This document shows positions 1 through 6,983 of a stretch of DNA of 12,024 bases, in pieces. Origin of the DNA: CAYPOY01 sp964412395 (GTDB lineage Bacteria; Chloroflexota; Anaerolineae; B4-G1); the NCBI GenBank assembly GCA_964412395.1, contig CAYPOY010000138.1, positions 1 through 12,024 of the forward strand. Reading direction: 5' to 3'. The notes beneath the pieces were generated by a model, which did no database searches, was not told where the DNA came from, and saw only the letters and a program-made list of their open reading frames with translations. The position numbers were made by a program, and so were the translations under genes. How positions within the stretch are numbered: the first letter of the stretch is position 1; every line of letters starts with the position of its first letter.

Positions 1-80
1 TTCTCCTCATCGCCCCATGCACCTACCTCCTGCCCGCCTATTCTTCATTGCTGCCTCCCGACCGAGCCCTTTGCGCCTCG

Positions 81-112
81 GTCAGAGACCTTCGGCAAAC
101 GTCAGAGACCTT
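81..112 (+). repeat. Direct repeat GTCAGAGACCTT, two copies 20 bp apart
   Basis: The 12-base word GTCAGAGACCTT occurs at 81-92 and again at 101-112, a spacing of 20 bp or about two helical turns. Each copy carries a small dyad (GTC-AGA-GAC; GGTC-AGA-GACC in the first copy). The pair lies about 70-100 bp upstream of the promoter proposed for the regulator gene. A related word (TCAGAGGT) is repeated in the promoter of the downstream peptide cluster. A role as binding sites for the regulator is inference. Confidence 0.5.
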
Positions 113-182
113 TATGGTACAACGGTTGGGGCAAACACGCAAGCGCAACCAGGCCGCGATCAGGATGGTTGGGTGCGACTGC

Positions 183-211
183 TTGCTCCTTTGGAATTAT
201 GGGGGTATACT
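183..211 (+). promoter_or_regulatory. Sigma-70-type promoter of the BTAD regulator
   Basis: TTGCTC (183-188) and TATACT (206-211) are separated by 17 bp, which fits a housekeeping promoter. Transcription would start near 218, giving a leader of about 54 nt before the TTG start at 272. The AGGAG at 256-260 lies in that leader. No other convincing promoter was seen in 1-271, and bases 1-80 hold nothing else that I recognise. Confidence 0.55.
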
Positions 212-271
212 TTGAGAAGTTGTAGTTCTATGCAAATTGGTGAATGAGCGGTTACAGGAGCCCCTGAAACG

Positions 272-3200
272 TTGCCTGTCTCCGAACTTACTCTCGTCCG
301 TTCCAAACTGCTGGTACCCAGCCCTGCTGGTCTCCTGCACCGGCCGCAGGTATGCCGGACTATCGAGCGAGGGCTCGAGTGCAAGTTGACCATTGTCTCC
401 GCCCCAGCCGGCTACGGCAAGACATCGGCGCTGGTGAACTTCGCGCAGCACAGCCCTATGCCGGTGTGTTGGTATACCGCCGATGAGCGCGACCGTGACC
501 TGGGTGTGTTCATTGAGTACCTGGTGGGCGCTATCCGTGAGCGCTTCCCAGGCTTCGGCAGGCGCACTCGAGCGGCGTTGGCCTCCCCGTCTGCCGGTCT
601 CTTCCACGACCCGACCGGTGTCGTGGGGGAATTGGTCAACGAGATGCTCGAGATTGACACGCCCTTCGTCGTCGTGGTGGATAACTACGAGGCGTTGGAC
701 GGTGCCTTCGGCATCCGGATGTTCGTCCACCGTCTGCTTGAGGTCCTTCCCTTCTCCTGCCACTTGATGTTGGGCAGCCGCGCACTACCCGATGTCCCTA
801 TCACGCGCCTGGTTGCCAAGCGCCAACTTGTTGGTCTGAAGGACCGGGACCTGCGCTTCGATCCCCAGGAGATCCGGGATCTTCTGCAACTATCGCAGAT
901 TGAGGTATCTGGAGCGCAGGCGGAAGCGATAGCCGCTAACTCCGAAGGCTGGATCACCGGCGTCTTGCTGCTGGCCGATATGCTGCGCGACGAGGCCAGG
1001 GCTACTCTGCTCGGTGTGGGGAAGGCTACGGCCGAGACGTATGACTACCTGGCCAAGGAGGTGTTGAGCCGGCAGCCACCCGACGTTCAGTATTTCCTGC
1101 GCACCGCGGCTGTGCTGCGCGAGATGTCGTCGCGGCTGTGTAGCGAGGTCCTGCAGATTGGGGGGGCGCGTGCTCTGCTGGCGGAGGTGGAGCGGCGTAA
1201 CCTCTTCGTCACCCGTTTTGGGAGAGGGGCTGCGGCGACCTATCGCTACCACAATCTGTTCCGCGATTTCCTGCACGAGCAGTTGCGCCAGCGCGACCCG
1301 GCCCGCTGCGCTGAACTGCACCTGCGCGCCGCGAAACGGTTCGAGCGGGGCAATGACGTTGAAGAAGCGGCGTACCATTACCTGGCCGCCGAGGACTATC
1401 CAGACGCGACGGCGCTGATGGAGCGGGTGGCGATGGAATGGTTCACGCGGGGGCGGGTCGAGACGCTCCTGCGCTGGGCGGAGGCCCTGCCCGAGGAGGC
1501 AAGAACCCAGGCCCCCCGGCTGTCACTGTATCAGAGCAAGGTGCTCACCGACCGTTACGACTACGAGCGGGCGCGGCAGGCGCTGTCTCACGCCGAGGCC
1601 GGGTTCGCCGACCGGGGAGACGCGGCTCGTCTGGCCAGGGTGCACAACCAGCGTGCAGCGCTGGCACTGTTTGAAGGCCGCTACGAAGGCGCAATTGCAG
1701 GGGCACGGATGGCGCTGGAAATGCTGAGCCAGGACAAGGTGGCAGAGCGAGCGCAGGCGCAGCGGCTGATCGGGACGGCCTACGTCAAACTGGGCCGTCT
1801 CGCCGAGGGAGTCACCCAACTGCAGGGCGTGTTGGCGCTGTTCCGGCAGGTCGGCAGTCCCTACGACGTGGTCAACCTGTTGCAGGATTTGACGCTCGCT
1901 TTTGCTTCTCAGGGGCGCTTCGACGAGGCGGCCGCCTGTCTGAATGAGGCGCTGGCCATCGGGCGGCGGTTGGGATCGCCTGCACAACTGGCCGGGGTGC
2001 TGAATAACCTGGGCACACTCCACTACGTGCGTGGAGAGTATCAGGAATCGCTGGCGCTGTACGAGGAGGGGCTGGCGGCCGCGCGGCGTGGGGGTGACCT
2101 GCGTGGCCAGGCCAACATCTCAACTGGGATGGCCAACATCCATCGGGACATTGGAGCCTACCAACGTGCCGAGTCCTTTTACAATGCCGCCTGGCAGATC
2201 GCGCGAGAGAGCAGGCCAGGCCTGGCAATTCTCATCTTGGCGGCGCGGGCGGACATGTATCGCTGGCAGGGGGATCACGCGCGGGCGCTTGATTTGTTAG
2301 GACAGGCCCGCCAGTTGGCTGAGGAAAAGGGGTTGGATTTCGAGGCGCGCGGGCTGCTGCCTGTGGCCGAGGGGATCACGTTGGCCGAAAGCGGTGAGGT
2401 CAAAGCAGGTCTCCGCCTTCTCTCCGACGGTGTGCGTTTCCTGGAGCAGCGACGGGCGAAGCGCGAGTTGGCCCGGGCCCGGTTCCTGCTGGCCAAGGCC
2501 TACTTACTGGCAGGGGATGAGCCGCAGGCCATTGCCGAGTTGCAACGGGCGATGGACCTGGCGGACGAGATCGGCACAAACCAGTTTGCGGCCGTGGAGG
2601 GCCAGCACGCCCAGGACCTCTTGAGACTTGGCGTCGCCGAAGGCATGGCGGCCTGCCGGGCCATCGCCGAAAGAATACAACAGTTGAAGATCTTTGGGCA
2701 AGAGCAGGTGCAAGGAGATGTCACAGAAGAGAAAAAGGGTGCAGTAGGCCGCCTGGAGATCTATGCCCTCGGTGCAGGCCAGGGCGTCCGCGACGGGCAC
2801 ACGATCACCCCATCCGAGTGGCAGGGGGCGATGGCCAAAGAGTTGTTCTTTTACATCCTCCTGCACGGGCCCCTGGAGCGGGACGCCATAGGGGTGGTGT
2901 TCTGGCCCGAGCTATCCACGAAAAGAATGACGGATAGTTTTCATACCACACTCTACCGGATACGCCACGCGGTGGGTGCCAACGCCGTGGTAGTTGAGGG
3001 GGGGCGATATCGGCTGGGCGATGCGGACTACTGGTTCGATGTCGAGGAGTTTGAGGCATTGGTCGAGCGGGCGCAACTCCTACCACCCCACGATTTGCAG
3101 ACGGAGGGCCTATGGCAGCGCGCGGTGGAGCTCTACCGGGGTGATTTCCTACCCGAGGTGGAGAGGGTGTGGTGTGTGCCAAAGCGGGAAGCACTCCGGG

Positions 3201-3481
3201 AGATGTATATCGAAGCATTGGTCGGGATGGGGCAGTGCCACGAGGCGCGGAGGGAGTTTGAGGGGGCAATCGGTTGGTACAGACGCGCCCTGGAAGTAGA
3301 CGAACTGCGCGAGGACATCCACCGGCACATCATGCATTGCTACGCTGAAGCGGACCGGCGCCCGGAGGCGCTGGCTCAATACCACCGTTGCCAGGAGATT
3401 CTCAAGCGGGAGTTGGATATCGAACCATCGGTTGAGACAAAGAGACTATACGAGCGGATTGCCGGAAAAAGGCCGGACTGA
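272..3481 (+). CDS. STAND-type transcriptional activator: MalT-like ATPase, TPR repeats, C-terminal winged helix and BTAD domain
   Basis: This is a cytoplasmic signal-integrating transcription factor of 1069 residues. The N-terminus has a MalT-like NTPase with Walker A APAGYGKT (44-51), a Walker B strand ending VVVVDN (133-138) and the sensor-like LMLGSR (165-170). Residues of about 430-800 form tandem TPR-like helical repeats, for example the A-x-x-x-L-x-x-A-L-A-I patterns. From about 825 there is a SARP-type winged helix (WQGAMAKELFFYILLHGP, FWPE) followed by a BTAD helical domain to the end, with typical ELDIEP and ETKRLYERI motifs. The start is TTG at 272, preceded by AGGAG at 256-260. 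Proteins of this architecture are usually switched on by a ligand or partner bound by the sensor repeats, then bind promoter direct repeats. The next genes downstream are a cluster of tiny peptides with a repeat-containing promoter, so they are plausible targets (inference). The frame is intact with no sign of decay. Confidence 0.9.
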   Translation: MPVSELTLVRSKLLVPSPAGLLHRPQVCRTIERGLECKLTIVSAPAGYGKTSALVNFAQHSPMPVCWYTADERDRDLGVFIEYLVGAIRERFPGFGRRTRAALASPSAGLFHDPTGVVGELVNEMLEIDTPFVVVVDNYEALDGAFGIRMFVHRLLEVLPFSCHLMLGSRALPDVPITRLVAKRQLVGLKDRDLRFDPQEIRDLLQLSQIEVSGAQAEAIAANSEGWITGVLLLADMLRDEARATLLGVGKATAETYDYLAKEVLSRQPPDVQYFLRTAAVLREMSSRLCSEVLQIGGARALLAEVERRNLFVTRFGRGAAATYRYHNLFRDFLHEQLRQRDPARCAELHLRAAKRFERGNDVEEAAYHYLAAEDYPDATALMERVAMEWFTRGRVETLLRWAEALPEEARTQAPRLSLYQSKVLTDRYDYERARQALSHAEAGFADRGDAARLARVHNQRAALALFEGRYEGAIAGARMALEMLSQDKVAERAQAQRLIGTAYVKLGRLAEGVTQLQGVLALFRQVGSPYDVVNLLQDLTLAFASQGRFDEAAACLNEALAIGRRLGSPAQLAGVLNNLGTLHYVRGEYQESLALYEEGLAAARRGGDLRGQANISTGMANIHRDIGAYQRAESFYNAAWQIARESRPGLAILILAARADMYRWQGDHARALDLLGQARQLAEEKGLDFEARGLLPVAEGITLAESGEVKAGLRLLSDGVRFLEQRRAKRELARARFLLAKAYLLAGDEPQAIAELQRAMDLADEIGTNQFAAVEGQHAQDLLRLGVAEGMAACRAIAERIQQLKIFGQEQVQGDVTEEKKGAVGRLEIYALGAGQGVRDGHTITPSEWQGAMAKELFFYILLHGPLERDAIGVVFWPELSTKRMTDSFHTTLYRIRHAVGANAVVVEGGRYRLGDADYWFDVEEFEALVERAQLLPPHDLQTEGLWQRAVELYRGDFLPEVERVWCVPKREALREMYIEALVGMGQCHEARREFEGAIGWYRRALEVDELREDIHRHIMHCYAEADRRPEALAQYHRCQEILKRELDIEPSVETKRLYERIAGKRPD

Positions 3482-3607
3482 AGCCATCATCTTTCTCTCA
3501 CTGCAGAGCACGTAGCACACCAAGAGACCATTTCGAACCTGTTCGCGTCCTCAGTGTTCTCGGCGGTGAAACGTGGGTGACCATCAGAGAATCCGAACTT
3601 GACCCAT

Positions 3608-3640
3608 AGAGGCTGCTGTCGAGCAGCCTCTTTGCTTGTC
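3608..3640 (+). terminator. Rho-independent terminator after the regulator gene
   Basis: AGAGGCTGCT (3608-3617) pairs perfectly with AGCAGCCTCT (3622-3631) across a GTCG tetraloop. The T-rich stretch TTTGCTTGT follows. It closes the regulator transcript about 130 bp after the stop codon and insulates it from the peptide operon. The stretch 3482-3607 contains no gene that I can support. Confidence 0.8.
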
Positions 3641-3646
3641 CGGTTG

Positions 3647-3666
3647 TCAGAGGTTTGTTCAGAGGT
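3647..3666 (+). promoter_or_regulatory. Candidate activator site: direct repeat TCAGAGGT with 12-bp period
   Basis: TCAGAGGT occurs at 3647-3654 and again at 3659-3666. The second copy ends six bases before the -10 hexamer at 3673. SARP/BTAD activators are known to bind short direct repeats that overlap the -35 region just upstream of the -10, so this layout fits a target of the adjacent regulator. Their usual period is 11 bp or a multiple, so a 12-bp period is slightly off. The assignment is inference. Confidence 0.45.
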
Positions 3667-3672
3667 CTATGC

Positions 3673-3678
3673 TATACT
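3673..3678 (+). promoter_or_regulatory. -10 element of the small-peptide operon
   Basis: TATACT at 3673-3678 is identical to the -10 box proposed for the regulator gene. No good -35 box stands 17 bp upstream: TTGTCA at 3644-3649 is 23 bp away. This suggests an activator-dependent promoter, with the direct repeats occupying the -35 position. The transcript would start near 3685, leaving a leader of about 28 nt. Confidence 0.5.
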
Positions 3679-3712
3679 AATGCCAGATTTGATGCTGGAA
3701 GGAGGGTAACCG

Positions 3713-3913
3713 ATGGAGAAGAACAGACGCAGTAAGTTGGCCCTGATGCTGACGACCCTGGTGTTGCTCTTGGTGTTGGTCGTTGGCTCTGTGGCCCCTG
3801 GCGTGGCTGCGAGGGTGGTGGGCCCTCAGGTCGCCGCGGCGGGGCTGTCCGAGCAGGCCAGTCTCATATGGATATCGCCGTGCCCGTTTGACCACGGCGG
3901 CAGTGGGGGGTAA
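3713..3913 (+). CDS. Small exported peptide (66 aa) with signal-peptide-like N-terminus
   Basis: I do not recognise this peptide. It starts at ATG 3713, with the strong ribosome binding site AAGGAGGG at 3699-3706, spaced 6 nt. Residues 1-8 are basic (EKNRRSK). Residues 9-28 are a hydrophobic core rich in L and V. Signal-peptidase-like sites follow at VAA (31-33) and AAA (41-43). Cleavage would release a 23-33 residue peptide ending in SPCPFDHGGSGG, with one cysteine and a Gly-rich tail. It is the first gene of the cluster. Its stop codon lies only 4 nt before the ATG of the next gene, and the G-run encoding its C-terminus doubles as that gene's ribosome binding region, so translation is probably coupled. 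It could be a secreted signal or effector peptide, or the membrane-anchored partner of the leader-like peptides behind it. The strong ribosome binding site supports it as a real gene. Confidence 0.65.
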   Translation: MEKNRRSKLALMLTTLVLLLVLVVGSVAPGVAARVVGPQVAAAGLSEQASLIWISPCPFDHGGSGG

Positions 3914-3917
3914 GGCC

Positions 3918-4115
3918 ATGCCAACACGTAGGATTGACGAGTTGATCTGGATAGCGCTCACCGATTCCGTCTTCCGCGAGCGGTTGCTCAACGGCCAGCG
4001 CCATGAGGTACTGGCCACTTTGAGTCTGACGGAAGTAGAGCAACAGGCCGCGCTGGCGGTGAAAGCCAATACGTTGGAGACCTTCGCCGGTGCACTCTGC
4101 CAGCCAGGGTTCTGA
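3918..4115 (+). CDS. Leader-like peptide 1, Os1348/NHLP-clan RiPP-precursor-like (65 aa)
   Basis: This is a short, mostly helical, acidic peptide with the pattern DELIWxALTDxxFRERLLNG ... L(S/D)LTExE ... LAVKAxTLExFA. From memory this matches the Os1348-type branch of the NHLP (nitrile-hydratase-like leader peptide) clan, whose members are annotated as RiPP precursors. The tail after the conserved part is only CQPGF, so any core would be very short. The start is ATG 3918, 4 nt after the preceding stop, with a G-rich ribosome binding region at 3905-3915. It differs from the next peptide at 8 of 64 aligned residues. No lanthipeptide, cyclodehydratase, radical-SAM or transporter gene lies nearby, so modification is unproven. 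The peptide could instead be a regulatory ligand for the neighbouring sensor proteins. Confidence 0.75.
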   Translation: MPTRRIDELIWIALTDSVFRERLLNGQRHEVLATLSLTEVEQQAALAVKANTLETFAGALCQPGF

Positions 4116-4255
4116 GGGGCCTAGCTCTATCTGGGGTTCAACTGCATAATCGCCACTCTGTTGTGGAACGGCGGGTTAGCCTGATGCAGGTATTGGTCAG
4201 GGTGGGCACGCTGTGGACGACGTTAAGTGGCCTATCAGGTGTCGGAGGGCGGGCG

Positions 4256-4465
4256 ATGCCGACGCGTAGGATTGACGAGTTAGTCTGGAGGGCTCTGACC
4301 GACTCCGCTTTCCGTGAACGACTGTTCAACGGTCAGCGCCGTGAGGTACTGGCCACTTTGAGTCTGACCGAAGCAGAGCGACAGGCCGTGCTGGCGGTGA
4401 AAGCCAATACGTTGGAGACCTTCGCCGGTGCACTCTGCCAGCCAGGGTCTCTGGGGTATTGCTAG
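4256..4465 (+). CDS. Leader-like peptide 2, tandem duplicate of peptide 1 (69 aa)
   Basis: The gene starts at ATG 4256 with GGAGGG at 4244-4249, spaced 6 nt. The frame is open further upstream, but the MPTRRIDEL start is fixed by the ribosome binding site and by the match to peptide 1. The body is near-identical to peptide 1 and belongs to the same Os1348/NHLP-like family. Only the C-terminus changes: CQPGSLGYC replaces CQPGF, giving two cysteines instead of one. DNA at 4390-4448 is identical to 4052-4110 over 59 bp, and the offset is 338 bp at both ends, so the copies contain no internal indels. Leader conservation with a variable tail is the usual way RiPP precursor arrays diversify, though the tails here are very short. 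It probably belongs to the same transcription unit as peptide 1; no promoter was seen in 4116-4255. Confidence 0.75.
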   Translation: MPTRRIDELVWRALTDSAFRERLFNGQRREVLATLSLTEAERQAVLAVKANTLETFAGALCQPGSLGYC

Positions 4466-4543
4466 GCCTGTCTCTGCACAGGTGACCAGGCCGCAGGCTA
4501 GTACCAGAGAGAGGCTCCCTATTACACCACTGGGGGTAGGTTT

Positions 4544-4744
4544 ATGTCGTCAAGGACGCTCCAAACCCTCGTCGGCACCGCGCTGATTGACCACGAGTTC
4601 TGCGAGGAATTGCTGGATGGGAGGCACCCTGCTATCCTGGCGAAGTTCGACCTCACCGATGAGGAACGGGAAGTGATCTTGGCCATCAAGGCCGACTCTA
4701 TCCAGGAGTTTACAGTCAAGTTATACGAGTGGCTAATAGCCTAG
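4544..4744 (+). CDS. Leader-like peptide 3, diverged Os1348/NHLP-clan peptide (66 aa)
   Basis: This third member aligns without gaps to peptides 1 and 2: RTLQTLVGTALIDHEFCEELLDG, then FDLTDEEREVILAIKADSIQEF. It is closer to what I recall as the family consensus and ends LYEWLIA, so it lacks the CQPG tail. The start is ATG 4544 with the G-rich GGGGGTAGG at 4532-4540. A cysteine at residue 20 lies in the helical body. Because it is diverged while peptides 1 and 2 are near-identical, it probably represents the older copy or a separate role. A gap of 116 bp without a clear terminator separates it from the ImmA-like gene, so one operon is possible. Confidence 0.75.
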   Translation: MSSRTLQTLVGTALIDHEFCEELLDGRHPAILAKFDLTDEEREVILAIKADSIQEFTVKLYEWLIA

Positions 4745-4860
4745 CAGAGCGCTATCTCCAACTTATATGCCCACGACGGTGCCAGCGTTCCCCCGCCTCT
4801 ACGGTCGGGTGAGTGCTGTTTGTCATCGCAATGATCCAGCCTATGTTGCCTGGAGGAGAG

Positions 4861-5709
4861 ATGCAGCAAGAATATTCTGACAAGGAAGCTCCAAATGCAG
4901 AGGTTTTCCTCATCGAATGCCTGGCCGGGGGGTTGCTGCAGGCCTACGGCATCGAAGAGCCGCCCGTGCCTGTGCGGGAGATGATCAAACGCCCCCACTT
5001 CATATTCGAGCACCTGACTCTCCTGGAGTTGAACCTGGGATTGTACGATGCCGCCTACAGGTCTTGCCCCGATGGCTCGCGGCTGATCGTGGTTGACCTC
5101 ACAAAACCCCCCGCCCGTCAGCGCGCGGGCATGGCACGGGCGCTGTATATAGCCTTCTGCCGCTCTCCCCGTGCGGCCGAATTGCACTGGCCCCACTGCG
5201 AACATTCCTACATCCGCGGCGACCTCTTCGCACGCTGTCTGCTGATGCCGGCAGCCTGGGTGCGGCTAGCCTGTGCCGAGGCCATGCCCAGGGAGGACAT
5301 AGCCGCCCGGTTCGGCGTCCCAGCTCAAATGGTGGCACGGCGTCTGAGCGAGGTAGACTGCTATGCCCTCGGTTCGGGTGTGGCTCCTTCTGCCCACAGC
5401 TACCCAGGTGACGGGGGATCCGGTCGCGTTGTAACCGAATCGCTTGCCAAGGCTTTGTTCTCTCTGAAAGAGCCCTGGCAGGGTCGTTTCCTGGACCTGG
5501 TAGCTAATCTGGCCACGAACTCGATGCGGGGCAAGCGGAAGCCGACGCAGGAGGAAGTGGTGACTTGGCTGGGTGCCGACCAGGGTCTGTACCGAGATAT
5601 GAAGCTACTGCTCGACGTATGGAGGACGCCGCGGAGGTTCTATTACTTAAACCAGTGGAGATTTGATATAAGCCCTATGCGAAGAGAGGCCCTCCGCCTG
5701 GTTAGCTAG
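4861..5709 (+). CDS. ImmA/IrrE-fold (M78-like) protein with lost zinc motif
   Basis: ImmA/IrrE proteins are cytoplasmic zinc peptidases that cleave repressors. This one (282 aa) keeps the fold signature but not the active site. Where the family has QRFTLAHELGH it reads QRAGMARALYI (88-97 region), so all of HExxH is gone. The usual E-x-x-A-N-x-FA-x-x-LLMP reads YIRGDLFARCLLMPAAWV (117-134), which keeps FA-x-x-LLMP but loses the metal-binding glutamate. The segment REDIAARFGVPAQMVARRLSEV (144-165) is the usual helix-turn-helix-like C-cap. The remaining 110 residues, with KRKPTQEEVVTWL and a basic tail, are unrecognised. I chose ATG 4861 because GGAGGAG at 4852-4858 precedes it closely; GTG 4813 and ATG 4831 are in-frame alternatives. 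It follows the leader-like peptides on the same strand and may bind rather than cut a peptide or regulator (inference). Its TAG stop overlaps the stop of the convergent remnant. Confidence 0.7.
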   Translation: MQQEYSDKEAPNAEVFLIECLAGGLLQAYGIEEPPVPVREMIKRPHFIFEHLTLLELNLGLYDAAYRSCPDGSRLIVVDLTKPPARQRAGMARALYIAFCRSPRAAELHWPHCEHSYIRGDLFARCLLMPAAWVRLACAEAMPREDIAARFGVPAQMVARRLSEVDCYALGSGVAPSAHSYPGDGGSGRVVTESLAKALFSLKEPWQGRFLDLVANLATNSMRGKRKPTQEEVVTWLGADQGLYRDMKLLLDVWRTPRRFYYLNQWRFDISPMRREALRLVS

Positions 5710-6983
5710 TTCTCGGTACAAAACTGTTTTCCAATGCTCCCAGCTCCCGCCATATCCACGCAGCCGTAGGGACTGTCCCCTTTCGGTGAGTACCGGCCCA
5801 CCGGCGTAGTACGCCCCCCTGCGAAATTGCATCGGCTCTCGTCGGGAGGCCCATTCCCCCAGGGATAGATACGCCCGTCCGTCCCCCGGGCCGCCTTTTC
5901 CCACTCCGCCTCGCTGGGCAGCGTCACCGGCAGCCCCGTCCGCTCGCTCAGCCAGCGGCAGAAGGGCAGCGCGTCGTGCCAGGTCACGTACACCACAGGA
6001 TGGTTGTCCGGCCCATTCAGGCTGTCAGAGTCCTTCGGCTGATAGCCACTGGCCTCCACGAAGGCGCGGAATTGGGCCACCGTCACCGGGTAGCGCCCGA
6101 TCCAGTAGCCCGGCAGCATCACCCGGTGCTGCGGCAACTCGTCGTCATACGCTTGCGGATCCCTCCCCTTGTCGCTGCCCATCAAGAACGGTCCCGGCGG
6201 CACCCAGACCATCGGCTGGCTCAGAATCCCCTCCCACACCCTATCCGGGACGTCAGCGCAGAGCGGATCTTCTGATCGCACCAGCAGGTAACGTAACGCA
6301 CTACACCACAGACGCTGATCCGTGCCCTGTAGCGCCTCTATGACCGGCGCTCGCGCCGCCTCTCCTATCTCCGCCAGCGCCTGCACCGCCAGACCCGCCA
6401 CCTCCGCGTCCAGGTCGGCTGCCGCCCGGAACAGCGGCCGCACCACCCGCTCGCTCTGCATCCGCGCCAGTGCTGCCACCGCCCGCCGCCGGTCGGCCAC
6501 CCGCTCCGATTCCAACAGCCCCACCGAGCGATCCGCTACCGCTTCCCGTGTCTCCTCCGCTACCCCGCGCCCCTCCTCCACGCACCACCAGGCCAGCCAC
6601 GGGTTGACCCGCACCACATCCTGCGCCAACCGGTCGGTCTCGTCCACCAGCCCCGCCAGTTGCATGAACGTCTCCATCCACCAGTCGTCGGCTGCCAATC
6701 CGGCCAGCCCCTCCTCCTGCCTGGTCAGCAGCCGCCGCCCGACCCGCCGGAACCGCGCCCACCGGCCCATCTTCCATTCCCGCTCCGCCACCTCCCGCAG
6801 CGCCAGCGCCGCGAAGTGCTCCTGTGCCTCGGGGGAAGGGATGGTCACCTCTGCTCCCTGGTACACAACCGTAATGTCACCGGAGCCGGTATGGACAAGA
6901 CCGGTGACTTCGCCGATTTGGGTGGTGCGGGAGGGAGGAGAGGGAGGCGCGAAGAATTCCTGGAGGATGTCAGGGTGCTGCCT
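5706..6983 (-). pseudogene. Remnant of STAND-type protein: HEAT repeats and truncated FGE-sulfatase domain
   Basis: The frame reads from the TGA at 6984-6986 down to TAG at 5706-5708. The nearest usable start is GTG at 6866, giving 386 aa. From 6983 it reads a linker of the type HPDILQEFF ... IGEVTGLVHTGSGDI. Helical and HEAT-like repeats follow (SERVADRRRAVAALARM; residues 119-200 from GTG 6866). Then comes a formylglycine-generating-enzyme-like domain (218-374: WVPPGPFLMGSD, YWIGRYPVTVAQFRAFVEA, LPSEAEWEKAARG, YPWGN, GCVDMAG). As I recall the family, a NACHT-type ATPase sits between the linker and the helical part; here it is missing, and the text jumps from PSPEAQEH to FAALALREVAEREW. The C-terminus breaks after GCVDMAG, where NVWEW is expected, and continues AGSIGKQFCTEN. 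Such proteins occur in defence-like conflict systems. An annotation pipeline would probably call it an SUMF1/FGE family protein, but I read it as a decayed fragment. Confidence 0.7.

Noticed and set aside
17..247. A 76-codon open frame upstream of the regulator
   Set aside because: It has no ribosome binding site or recognisable features, and it overlaps the direct repeats and the proposed promoter.
4465..4492. GGCCTG/CAGGCC pairing between leader-like peptides 2 and 3 as a terminator
   Set aside because: The stem is only 6 bp with a 16-nt loop and no T-run.
4813..4860. GTG 4813 or ATG 4831 as start of the ImmA-like gene
   Set aside because: The best ribosome binding site (4852-4858) lies inside this stretch and points to ATG 4861.
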